In this document: positions 1 through 7,006 of the stretch, piece by piece
Position numbering within the stretch: position 1 is the first letter of the stretch
Layout: the number at the start of each line of letters is the position of its first letter
From: Mycobacterium sp. JS623
Lineage (GTDB): Bacteria; Actinomycetota; Actinomycetes; Mycobacteriales; Mycobacteriaceae
DNA: 64,000 nt
Assembly (NCBI RefSeq): GCF_000328565.1
Contig: NC_019958.1
Location: 62,001-126,000 of the forward strand
Reading direction: 5' to 3'
Position numbers and translations under genes: made by a program
The notes under the pieces: model-generated
Told to the model about the DNA's origin: nothing
Databases searched by the model: none
The model's input: the letters and a program-made list of their open reading frames with translations, nothing else

Positions 1-439
1 GGGCCACTTCGATTAGCGCGGGTATCCGAGCATGGGCGCTTCTCGCGTAGACGTGCAACGCGCCGGCGAGTTCGTATAGAAGCTCGGAGTCGGTGAGACG
101 CAGCGGGTCCGTCTCCGATTGGCGCTCCCCGCTCTGCGGGCTTGACGTCAAGCAGGCGTGGATGTCGTCCAACCGGACGACGGCTGTTTCGATCACGCTG
201 CCGTCGTCCTGTTCGACCTCGAACACGTCGAAGGGTTGTGCGCACACCTCGCCCAAGGCGCCCAGCTTGGCCACCGCGGACATACGTGCGTCGAAATGCT
301 CGGTGGCGCGAACACGCTCGGCCTCGAGTTCGGATTCGAGGAGCTCGACCATGTCGAGCAGTTCACCGTGCAAGCCGTCGAAGACACCGTATTCGCGGCA
401 ATACCGTGCACGTTCCGTCAGATCACCCAGGTTGCTCAT
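1..439 (-). CDS. Hypothetical protein, C-terminus beyond window edge
   Basis: An open reading frame starts with ATG at 439 and runs without a stop off the left edge, giving at least 146 codons. The product is acidic with a helical stretch (LLDMVELLESELEAERV, residues about 30-46). I do not recognise a family. It lies 18 bp downstream of the 52-residue gene and on the same strand as the genes up to 5.4 kb, so it is probably the last visible member of that cluster. Coding in this frame is supported by the unbroken frame and third-position GC; the open frames on the other strand here look like shadows. Confidence 0.6.
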   Translation of the reverse strand, partial: MSNLGDLTERARYCREYGVFDGLHGELLDMVELLESELEAERVRATEHFDARMSAVAKLGALGEVCAQPFDVFEVEQDDGSVIETAVVRLDDIHACLTSSPQSGERQSETDPLRLTDSELLYELAGALHVYARSAHARIPALIEVA

Positions 440-457
440 GGTGTCTCTCAGTCGATT

Positions 458-616
458 TCAGTTGTTGGGGATCGTGGGATAGGTCCACACGGCGATGGCA
501 TCGAGCAGGCGTTGATTCGCAGCGAGCAGCACGTGCGCGGTCTGTCGTAGCCGTTCGTTCTCGGCCGCCAGCTCGTCGCAGTGAGTACACGTCTGCTCGC
601 GATTGGTCATCGTCAT
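458..616 (-). CDS. Small hypothetical protein, 52 aa
   Basis: The ATG at 616 overlaps the stop of the upstream gene (ATGA, 613-616) and is preceded by GGAGG at good spacing, which fixes the start. The peptide begins with a CxxC pair (THCDELAAENERL) followed by a heptad-like leucine pattern, so a short coiled coil is likely. The role is unknown. Translational coupling with its upstream neighbour indicates a shared transcript. Confidence 0.55.
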   Translation of the reverse strand: MTMTNREQTCTHCDELAAENERLRQTAHVLLAANQRLLDAIAVWTYPTIPNN

Positions 617-921
617 TCCTCCAGGTGCGCAGGTATCAGCACGGAGTGGGTTCCATCGGCGCGGACGCCAACCCACTTCGTATCCGGCGGTGATTGGCGA
701 CTCTGCGGCGCACACCGCCGGCAGACGATCTCGGCGTCCGTCGTGGAAAGGTCGTAGTCGTAGTAATCGTCGTTGAGCTGAATTCGGTGATCGCAGGCTG
801 CGAAGCACCCCTCGTTGTTGTCGGGCCGGTGCAATCTGGTCTGCGCCGACGGATAGACGTCCCCGTTCGCATCGCAGATGCGGTAGAAGGAGGTGCAGCG
901 ATCCATGCTGGCGAGAATCAT
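613..921 (-). CDS. Hypothetical cysteine-containing protein, 102 aa
   Basis: The start ATG at 919-921 overlaps the methyltransferase stop (TGATG), and the stop overlaps the next small gene, so the three are co-transcribed. The protein carries several Cys/His residues (RICDANGD, CFAACDHRI, EIVCRRCAPQ) that could bind zinc. No family was recognised. The tight coupling to a methyltransferase is typical of phage or plasmid early-gene clusters, but no function can be assigned from sequence. Confidence 0.6.
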   Translation of the reverse strand: MILASMDRCTSFYRICDANGDVYPSAQTRLHRPDNNEGCFAACDHRIQLNDDYYDYDLSTTDAEIVCRRCAPQSRQSPPDTKWVGVRADGTHSVLIPAHLEE

Positions 922-1670
922 CAGGTCGCCAGTTCCAGTGTCACGTGCGAAAGCCGTTCCGCCGCAGCCTCACACTGCGACTCGCGGAGCTCTACGCCGA
1001 TCGCTCGGCGACCCGTCTGTCTCGCGGCCACCAGCGTCGACGCGGAGCCTGCGAACGGGTCGACGACCAATCCGCCAGGCGGACATCCGTAGCCGATGAG
1101 CGGATCGAGAAGGGCAACGGGCTTCTCTGTCTCGTTGATCGCGCGCCCATGCATCGACCGGCTGTAGATGACGGAGCGCATCAGGCGCGGCCCGCCGTCG
1201 TGGGATTCGTACGCAGAGGTGTTGACGTTGCCCGTGTGCGGCGGCCTGGTCTTCCTGCGTACCTGGCGGGCGGTCTCGTCGGCTGTCGTTGGGGTCTGGT
1301 GGTGGATTTCCGACCACGCGGCATCGGTTCGGTACCAGTGCAGTGCGTGCTCGTGTACCCGTTTGAACCGATCGGCGGCGAAGCCGCTGCCGTTGTGCTT
1401 CTCCCAGACGACGTCTTGCGACATGCGCCAGCCCGTGAACTCGTCTCGTCGGTCGAGGAACATCCGCATCGATCCGAAGCACCAGAGCGACTTGCCGAAC
1501 GGACGCAACGCCATCGGCCAGCCAGTAGGCCAGCTGTCCCAGCTGAGCGAGGTCTCACCGTAGGGAGGATCGGCGATCAGCAAATCGGCCGTCACGCCGA
1601 GCGCGGGCAGCACGTCTCGGAAGTCGCCGTGGTACAGCGCGACCCGCTCATCCTCGTAGTACGGAATCAT
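921..1670 (-). CDS. Site-specific DNA methyltransferase (N6_N4_Mtase family)
   Basis: This 249-residue protein has the two hallmark motifs of SAM-dependent amino-methyltransferases: motif IV IADPPYGE near residues 32-39 and motif I VDPFAGSASTLVAA near residue 205. The DPPY-first order fits the PF01555 family, which methylates adenine-N6 or cytosine-N4. No restriction endonuclease is adjacent, so it is a solitary methyltransferase of the type common on phages and plasmids. It might protect the element from host restriction or mark DNA for regulation. The recognition sequence cannot be read from the protein. The start ATG at 1668-1670 has only a weak ribosome site. Confidence 0.88.
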   Translation of the reverse strand: MIPYYEDERVALYHGDFRDVLPALGVTADLLIADPPYGETSLSWDSWPTGWPMALRPFGKSLWCFGSMRMFLDRRDEFTGWRMSQDVVWEKHNGSGFAADRFKRVHEHALHWYRTDAAWSEIHHQTPTTADETARQVRRKTRPPHTGNVNTSAYESHDGGPRLMRSVIYSRSMHGRAINETEKPVALLDPLIGYGCPPGGLVVDPFAGSASTLVAARQTGRRAIGVELRESQCEAAAERLSHVTLELAT

Positions 1671-1698
1671 CGCGGACCCAAACTCATGAGACAGCGCA

Positions 1699-2703
1699 TC
1701 AGGCCGGCTTGCTCGTCGAGCGCCTGTCGGCCAGTCGGATCAGGCGACGGATTCTGCCGGCGATCGCGTCCTTGGTCGTGGGTGGGTCGGCCAGTTGCGC
1801 GAGCTGTTCGAGGGAGACGAGGCGATGTTCGATGCGCAGCCGCCCGGCCTGCACCAGCTGGGCTGGCGCGTCATCGCCGAGCACCGTCAGAGCACGTTCG
1901 ACCTCGGCGGCAGTCGCCGCCGCAGCTGCCTCTGAGCGCAGACGGTTCGCGCTACCGAACTGCCGTGCCGCCCCCGACGCGGCGTTCTGCGCCCTGCGCG
2001 AGCGACGGTCCTCCCACGCGGCCAGTGTGGCGGACGCCCCGAACGACGCCAGCAACGCGGCGATGTCTTCCTCCTCACGGACAACGACGCTGATTCCCTC
2101 CGTGCGACTGTCGTGAGTCTTGGCCCGGACTCCCAATCGGCGCGCGGCGCCGACCAGGGCGACCGCGGTCTCGATACCGGGACAACGCACCTGCACGCCT
2201 CCACTGCTGCGCCTGTCGGATATCAGCTGTCCGGAGCCGAGAAAGGCGCCACGCCAGAGTGATTCGACGCGTGCCACGTTTCCGCCGAGCAGATGGGCGG
2301 GTAGTCCGCTGACCAGTTCGCCCTCAGGGGTGAGCAGCCCGGTGTGGGCGGCCAGCTTCGAGACGTCGTGATCGACACGCACCACGTACCCGGAGGCGGC
2401 GCCTGGTGCTGGGTGGTGGTGCACCGTGGCGCGGTAGCCATAGAGCTCCGACAGGCTGCGCTGCACGCGGCGTGCGGTGAGGTCCAGGTCCACCTGGGCG
2501 GAAAGGGACACCCGCGATCCCGTGAGGCGGACACCGTCGACGAACCTCAAGAGCGCTGCCAGTTCGGCGACCCGTGTCTCAGGCGACTTGAACACCAGAC
2601 GGCACAGCTCGCGCTTCGCTTCCGTTGTGAAGTCCACTGATTGGGTCCGATCTGTCAGTTCGTGGTTCTGTGCAGCGAACGGTAACTGTTGGGGTCGACT
2701 CAA
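1699..2703 (-). CDS. WhiA-like DNA-binding regulator
   Basis: The 334-residue product matches WhiA architecture: an N-terminal half resembling a degenerate LAGLIDADG homing endonuclease (around FKSPETRVAELAALLRFVDG and LLGSGQLISD-like segments) and a C-terminal helix-turn-helix with the family tail LADPPTTKDAIAGRIRRL. WhiA is normally a single chromosomal regulator of division in actinobacteria, so this is likely a paralogue carried by the element. The first 22 residues are not part of the usual family, and a GTG at 2637 (before DFTTEAKRELCRL) is the more family-like start. The catalytic acidic residues of homing enzymes are not expected in WhiA, so a transcriptional role is inferred. Confidence 0.85.
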   Translation of the reverse strand: MSRPQQLPFAAQNHELTDRTQSVDFTTEAKRELCRLVFKSPETRVAELAALLRFVDGVRLTGSRVSLSAQVDLDLTARRVQRSLSELYGYRATVHHHPAPGAASGYVVRVDHDVSKLAAHTGLLTPEGELVSGLPAHLLGGNVARVESLWRGAFLGSGQLISDRRSSGGVQVRCPGIETAVALVGAARRLGVRAKTHDSRTEGISVVVREEEDIAALLASFGASATLAAWEDRRSRRAQNAASGAARQFGSANRLRSEAAAAATAAEVERALTVLGDDAPAQLVQAGRLRIEHRLVSLEQLAQLADPPTTKDAIAGRIRRLIRLADRRSTSKPA

Positions 2704-2743
2704 CTCGGTAGCCGACGCGTAACCAGACGGTTTTTCTGAAAGG

Positions 2744-2755
2744 CCCCGTCCGGGG
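2744..2755 (-). terminator. Possible short terminator hairpin
   Basis: CCCCG-TC-CGGGG forms a short GC-rich stem. Read on the minus strand it is followed by a pyrimidine stretch and then A-rich sequence. It lies between the 55-residue gene and the WhiA-like gene. The stem is short and lacks a clean U-tract, so confidence is low. Confidence 0.25.
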
Positions 2756-2857
2756 TTTGTCAGCTACACCGCAGGCGGCCATGCGAACGTTCGGCGCGCC
2801 GGCGCGTGCCGCCCGCTTTCGTCCTGCAGTAGTGCAGTGGCATTGGCCCAGCCGGGG

Positions 2858-3025
2858 TCAGAGGTAGATCCCGTAGTCCTTGGCCGCGGGGTCGCCGGAG
2901 TGCGCGCGCTCGGCGATCGCATCGGCGACGGCGAGCAGGCGGTCGTGTTTGGTGTCGTCGATGTAGGTGCCGATGTTCCGTACGAGCCGGTCATGCTCGG
3001 TCACCAGGTCACTCGTTGACATCAT
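2858..3025 (-). CDS. Small hypothetical protein, 55 aa
   Basis: The gene starts at ATG 3025 (or the adjacent ATG at 3022) and encodes a charged helical peptide with the segment HDRLLAVADAIAERAHSG. It begins 17 bp after the stop of the ASCH-like gene on the same strand. The upstream in-frame extension lacks a convincing ribosome site and overlaps that gene. No family was recognised. Confidence 0.5.
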   Translation of the reverse strand: MMSTSDLVTEHDRLVRNIGTYIDDTKHDRLLAVADAIAERAHSGDPAAKDYGIYL

Positions 3026-3042
3026 GTGTGGCTCAGCGGGTT

Positions 3043-3603
3043 TCACCTGCGGGCAGCCTTTACCGGTGTTGATTGGTCGGCGAGGCGCCACAGTCCGTTG
3101 GCGAGGTTCTCGGAGGCTCTGTCGACGGCCCAGAGGGCGCACTCACTGCACTGACCCGTGTTGTCGTCGTACGTGTGGGCCCAACTGCACGGTCCGGTGA
3201 GGCCCGCACACGCCGCGTACTCGGTACATCCGCAGCCCCGGCAGATCCTCGGGTAGGTCCATTCGATGCGGGTGATCTCGCTGCTTGGTTGCACTCCGCG
3301 GTGGGTGTTGCAGAAGAATTCGACGAACGCCGCCGGCGTCCACTCCGCAAACCCTTCGGCTGCGACGTCTGCTGGGGAGATCGTTTCGAGCGGTTCTCGT
3401 CGTACGTCGACGACGTCGACGATGGTGATCAGCTCGCGGTCTGCGCGACGGACGCCGCGGTACTTGGGGCACAGTGCCAACTGGTTCCCTGGCTGCAGGC
3501 GCAGCCACCCATCGCGTCTGGTCTGGGTCTTGATGCGATCGCGTACCGCTTGCGTGGTGAGGGCCACGGACATCCACCGCACTGGGGCGTGTGTGTCTGG
3601 CAT
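3043..3603 (-). CDS. ASCH/PUA-like domain protein
   Basis: This 186-residue protein begins with a segment typical of ASCH-like domains in phages and plasmids (ALTTQAVRDRIKTQTRR followed by LRLQPGNQLALC), where a basic groove is thought to bind RNA or modified nucleotides. The C-terminal half holds a cysteine cluster (RICRGCGCTEYAACAG, then GQCSECALW) that could form a zinc site. I chose ATG 3603 because AGGAG sits 7 bases upstream; a longer in-frame start at 3633 would overlap the neighbour. It sits in the same-strand small-gene cluster. The domain call rests on motif resemblance only. Confidence 0.55.
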   Translation of the reverse strand: MPDTHAPVRWMSVALTTQAVRDRIKTQTRRDGWLRLQPGNQLALCPKYRGVRRADRELITIVDVVDVRREPLETISPADVAAEGFAEWTPAAFVEFFCNTHRGVQPSSEITRIEWTYPRICRGCGCTEYAACAGLTGPCSWAHTYDDNTGQCSECALWAVDRASENLANGLWRLADQSTPVKAARR

Positions 3604-3613
3604 GCCGGCGCTC

Positions 3614-3898
3614 CTATCGTTGGCTGTGGTCACCGGCGAGGTGCCGACGCCAGGTGGTTTCGAACTCCGCCAGTGCTTCGGCTTTCGCTTCGCTCAGGTA
3701 GTGCGCGTATTCCTCGGGGTGTGCCTCTTTGAGCCGGGCCATCGCTCGTCCTGCGCACGGCGATACCGCGTTGTGCCGCAACACCGTACGCCGAACCCCG
3801 CAGCTGCACCGTGCCCGTGGTGAGTCCACTTCAACGGACGCGTCGTCGCGATCGAGATCGACGATCGCGTGTCCGGGGTCGTTGCTGGAGGTCGTCAT
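3614..3898 (-). CDS. Hypothetical protein, 94 aa
   Basis: The ATG at 3898 (MTTSSNDPGHAIVD) is preferred over an upstream in-frame start that would add an unlikely cysteine-containing leader. The sequence has a CSCGVRRTVLRHNAVSPCAG segment, possibly a small metal-binding patch, and a helical C-terminus rich in Ala/Glu. It ends 10 bp before the ASCH-like gene start, so the two are probably co-transcribed. The function is unknown. Confidence 0.5.
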   Translation of the reverse strand: MTTSSNDPGHAIVDLDRDDASVEVDSPRARCSCGVRRTVLRHNAVSPCAGRAMARLKEAHPEEYAHYLSEAKAEALAEFETTWRRHLAGDHSQR

Positions 3899-3956
3899 GT
3901 CTACATCGCGGAGGGAGTGTTGGCAGCGGAAGGCGAGTGCCATCGACTGCATGTGC

Positions 3957-4352
3957 TCAGTCGGCCAGCCCGAGTGTCCGGGGTCCGACGGGGCGTTCGG
4001 TTTTCTTGCTTGCTGTCACTGCAGCCCGGGCGGCTGCCTTGCGGACAGCGATGCTGTACCCGCGACGCGTCGCTCGATCTTCGGCCCCGATGGGCAGGGC
4101 GGCCAATGCCTGAACCTGCGGGTCGACCGGGCGACCCGACTTTTTGCTCGCGGTCACCGCGGCCCGGGCGGCCAGCTTGCGGACTGCCGTGCTGTTCTCG
4201 CCGCGCGGCGTTCCTTCTCCCGGTGTGATGGGCAAGGTGGCTAGTGCCTTTACCCGCGGGGCGACGGGGCGGCCCGATTTCTCGCTGAATGCCACTGCGA
4301 CCCTGGCGGCGAGTTTGCGGATGAGGAGGATCTGAGCTGGTCTCTGTGTCAT
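3957..4352 (-). CDS. Protein made of three 46-residue repeats
   Basis: From ATG 4352, preceded by AAGGGA, the 131-residue product contains three copies of one unit. The units begin at residues 11, 57 and 103 with IRKLAARVAV, VRKLAARAAV and VRKAAARAAV, and each continues with a K(S/T)xRPV turn and a xxLAxLPI tail; the last copy is shortened. The spacing is exactly 46 residues (138 nt), which points to recent tandem duplication. The units are basic and helical, so nucleic-acid binding is a reasonable guess, but I recognise no family. Confidence 0.6.
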   Translation of the reverse strand: MTQRPAQILLIRKLAARVAVAFSEKSGRPVAPRVKALATLPITPGEGTPRGENSTAVRKLAARAAVTASKKSGRPVDPQVQALAALPIGAEDRATRRGYSIAVRKAAARAAVTASKKTERPVGPRTLGLAD

Positions 4353-4502
4353 GGGTTTTCCCTTTCCGACGGTGGGCCGTCGCACCGGTGAAGTGTGTTG
4401 CGGGTGGCGCTTTGGGTGGACGCTAGCTGCGCTGTGCCCACGAAATATGGATCAACGCGTTTGGGTGGGAGCTTTGTTCGCCGCTGGTGTCGCTGGTGGG
4501 CG

Positions 4503-4697
4503 TCAGCCGCCGAAGTGCATCGACCAGTAGACCTGTTGGGGGTGGGCGTCATGGCTGACCGTCGTTGTTTGGTCGGTGATGTCGACGGGGTCTCCGCCGG
4601 CTTCTCGGACTGCGGTGGCCGCGAGTTCCAGCATGGTGGCGATCGCCTCTGCGTCGTCGTATCCCGTTGTGCTAGCGTTGATTTCGAGGTTGGTCAC
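4503..4697 (-). CDS. Small hypothetical protein, 64 aa
   Basis: A GTG at 4697 is preceded by AGGAGG at 9-base spacing. The acidic peptide includes a helix (YDDAEAIATMLELAATAVREAG). It lies 30 bp downstream of the 89-residue gene on the same strand. No family was recognised. Confidence 0.55.
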   Translation of the reverse strand: MTNLEINASTTGYDDAEAIATMLELAATAVREAGGDPVDITDQTTTVSHDAHPQQVYWSMHFGG

Positions 4698-4727
4698 AGG
4701 CGGATCCTCCTGGGTTGGTGGTGCCAG

Positions 4728-4997
4728 TTAGTTCGCGTTGGCGCGCCAGGCGGTGCAGTAGGCGTACTGCCGCCCGTCGAGCGGGTGCGTGTCCGGTTCG
4801 TCGCCGGAGCGACACAAAGCCGCCAGCGGGTAGCCGTTGTCGACGACGGTCAAGTCGGGTCGCCACGTGCGGCGGGCAAGTTCCTGAGCCTGGTCCAGCA
4901 GCTGCGGCCATTCGTCTTTGAGTCCGGTCACCGACAAGGTCTGCGGGTGGTGGGCCGAGTGCAGTTGCACCTCGATCGGGTAGTTGTGTTCTGACAT
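4728..4997 (-). CDS. Hypothetical protein, 89 aa
   Basis: The ATG at 4997 (MSEHNYPIEVQLHSAHH) has GGAG 7 bases upstream. The upstream in-frame extension has no ribosome site. The product is a small soluble protein with no recognised domain. It belongs to the leftward gene run that continues to 439. Confidence 0.55.
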   Translation of the reverse strand: MSEHNYPIEVQLHSAHHPQTLSVTGLKDEWPQLLDQAQELARRTWRPDLTVVDNGYPLAALCRSGDEPDTHPLDGRQYAYCTAWRANAN

Positions 4998-5098
4998 GTG
5001 TCGCTCCGGTCGGGGTGCTCGCGAGGTGTTGGGGTGCACGGCGGTGGGCGGCCAGGCGCCGCCCTTGATCGCTGGCAGTCCTTTTGGATGTCGTGCGG

Positions 5099-5410
5099 TC
5101 AGAAGGTGAATCGGGCGTGGGCCGAGGCGATGGCGGCTTCCTGGTTGTCGGCCACGGCCTGGAGACGCCGCGCGAAGTCCTCGATCGACTCGGGTGCCAC
5201 CGCGGCGTTCGCCTCGAATGTGTCCGCGGCGTTTCCCAACGCCGCCTGCGTCTCGCTGACCCGGTCGGCGGCCAGCTCACGCAGCTGAGCTACCACGTCG
5301 GCGACCACGGAGTCCCTCGTCCCGGGATCGGAGCGCAGCTGCGCCGCCAGAGTCATCAGCTTGTCTGCACCGCGACGCAGCGCGTCGGGGTCGAAAACGA
5401 TCATTCCCAT
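5099..5410 (-). CDS. Helical ESX-substrate-like small protein
   Basis: The 103-residue product starts at ATG 5410 with AGGGG close upstream. It is almost entirely helical and Ala-rich, with no cysteines, and has the overall size and character of WXG100-like ESX-associated proteins, although no WXG turn is present. A TNT toxin with an ESX-type N-terminus is encoded 1.5 kb away. The ESX link is inferred from size and context only. Confidence 0.5.
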   Translation of the reverse strand: MGMIVFDPDALRRGADKLMTLAAQLRSDPGTRDSVVADVVAQLRELAADRVSETQAALGNAADTFEANAAVAPESIEDFARRLQAVADNQEAAIASAHARFTF

Positions 5411-5491
5411 GACCCCTACCTATCAACCGGCTGTCCAGAGCAAGCGGACCGACGCGTTTCGGACCGCACTATTCGCCGCCGAGGCCCATCG

Positions 5492-6517
5492 ATGGCGGCG
5501 TACCGTCGTGTCGTGGCCGTTCATGCCGCCGGGGCGCGCCACGGGTCGCCAGAACCCATGCTGGCCACGTTGCGGCCTGTGCCGGCCAGCGGCGACGGCG
5601 TAGCTGTGGAGTGGAAATATGACGGCCAGCGCACGGCGGTGGTTGTCGACCCCACGGGCACCTGGATCGTGTCGCGTAACGGCGTCGACGTGTCGCGCAC
5701 GTTCCCTGAGCTGGCGGCGATAGGAGACGAGTTCGGTGGGCGCCGCGTCATCCTCGACGGGGAGATCGTTGCCGTCGATGCGCAGGGCCGGCCGTCGTTC
5801 ACCCGGCTGCAGCGTCGATGGCCGCAGCACCGCCGCCCGACCCCGACCCTGCTGCGCGAAGTTCCCGTTCGCGTGCTCGCCTTCGACATCGTCGCCCTCG
5901 GCAACCGATCCTTGACCGGCCTGCCCTATTGCGAGCGACGCGACATCCTCGCCGAGTTGACCGACGGTCTCACGTCGCCTGTTCTGACCGTTCCGCAGTC
6001 TTTCTCGGACGTGTCGCCGGCAGACATGCTGCAGATAGCGGGCCAGCACGGCATGGAGGGTGTCGTCGTCAAACGCGTTGACTCGCCGTATGTTTCGGGT
6101 CGTACGACGTTGTGGACCAAGCACCCGGTGCGGTCGACCGCGCAGCTGCTCATCGTCGCGTTCTGGCATGCGGGCGGGCCCGGCGGCGCCCGCAGCGTGG
6201 GCTCTGTGCTCTTGGCTGGTCACAACGCTGCCGGGGACCTGGTGGTAGTCGGCCAGGTGGGCACCGGGTTCAGCGCGTCGACGCGTCGGCACCTGTTCGA
6301 GCTGCTCGACCCGATACGCCGCACGGATCCGCCGGTCGTATCCGCGCCGGAGGTCCCGGGCGCTGTGTGGGTCCAGGCCGAAACCGTCGGGGAGGTCGCC
6401 TACCGCGAGTATGTCGCTGGGCGGTGGCTGCGCCACACGAGCTGGAAGGGTCTGAGGGACGCCGTCGACCCGGCGACGGTTGCCGTACCACCTGTAACCG
6501 CGCCCCTCGATCCGTGA
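5492..6517 (+). CDS. ATP-dependent DNA ligase (LigC/LigD ligase-domain type)
   Basis: This 341-residue protein has the covalent-nucleotidyltransferase motifs: motif I with the adenylated lysine in EWKYDGQR (K42 from this start), motif III around VLAFDIVALG, and motif IV EGVVVKR. An OB-fold-like C-terminus follows. It resembles the stand-alone LigC and LigD ligase domains that seal nicks in actinobacterial end-joining. Motif V (WTKHP) appears to have a single lysine. No Ku or polymerase/primase gene is adjacent. The start could also be ATG 5558, but the segment before it (SPEPMLA) resembles the conserved approach to motif I, which favours a longer form. Confidence 0.88.
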   Translation: MAAYRRVVAVHAAGARHGSPEPMLATLRPVPASGDGVAVEWKYDGQRTAVVVDPTGTWIVSRNGVDVSRTFPELAAIGDEFGGRRVILDGEIVAVDAQGRPSFTRLQRRWPQHRRPTPTLLREVPVRVLAFDIVALGNRSLTGLPYCERRDILAELTDGLTSPVLTVPQSFSDVSPADMLQIAGQHGMEGVVVKRVDSPYVSGRTTLWTKHPVRSTAQLLIVAFWHAGGPGGARSVGSVLLAGHNAAGDLVVVGQVGTGFSASTRRHLFELLDPIRRTDPPVVSAPEVPGAVWVQAETVGEVAYREYVAGRWLRHTSWKGLRDAVDPATVAVPPVTAPLDP

Positions 6518-6577
6518 GGGGGCAACCCGCCGTCGCCGCCGGCATGACAGCGCATCGTCGGCAGCGCGGCCACCGAT

Positions 6578-7006
6578 TCAGAGCGCTTCGCCGATATCGG
6601 GAAGCAGGTTGAGGTCGTCTGGCCGCGCCACGCCCGGTTCCCATTGGCGGAACTTGGCGGCCAGCTCGCGCACGCGTCGTTTCGCCCACTCCGGACTCAG
6701 GGCACTGAGAGCGTCGTACTCGTAACGGAACCGGTCCTTGCGGTCGGAGATGTAGGAGGCCTTGTCGGTGACGATGCTCTGGGCGTACCAGTACAGGACG
6801 TCGTCGAGCGTGCCGGCATGGTCGAACGCCAGCTGGCCGCGTTCGTAGAACGCGAAGTGGTAGGTGCCGCTGTCGTCGACGAAGACGTTGAGGCCGTCGT
6901 TGGTTCGCATTCCGACGGGCATGGGAGTGGTACCCAGCCGCGCTGCAAGGCGGTCGATCTCGGTTTGCAATTCGGCGGATCTAGCGTCCAAGGGGTGGTC
7001 CGGCAC
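6578..7006 (-). CDS. Presumed immunity protein for the TNT toxin
   Basis: The 142-residue protein begins at a GTG (7006) inside the end of the toxin gene, so translation is coupled and both come from one transcript. Its core (VDDSGTYHFAFYERGQL followed by DDVLYWYAQSIV) resembles mycobacterial immunity proteins found next to TNT toxins, the group that includes IFT, the inhibitor of CpnT. In that family a cytoplasmic protein blocks the toxin's NAD-binding site. Family assignment is by resemblance and position. Confidence 0.7.
   Translation of the reverse strand: MPDHPLDARSAELQTEIDRLAARLGTTPMPVGMRTNDGLNVFVDDSGTYHFAFYERGQLAFDHAGTLDDVLYWYAQSIVTDKASYISDRKDRFRYEYDALSALSPEWAKRRVRELAAKFRQWEPGVARPDDLNLLPDIGEAL

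Noticed and set aside
5423..6436. Long minus-strand frame opposite the DNA ligase
   Set aside because: It is the GC-driven shadow of a gene with all ligase motifs on the plus strand.
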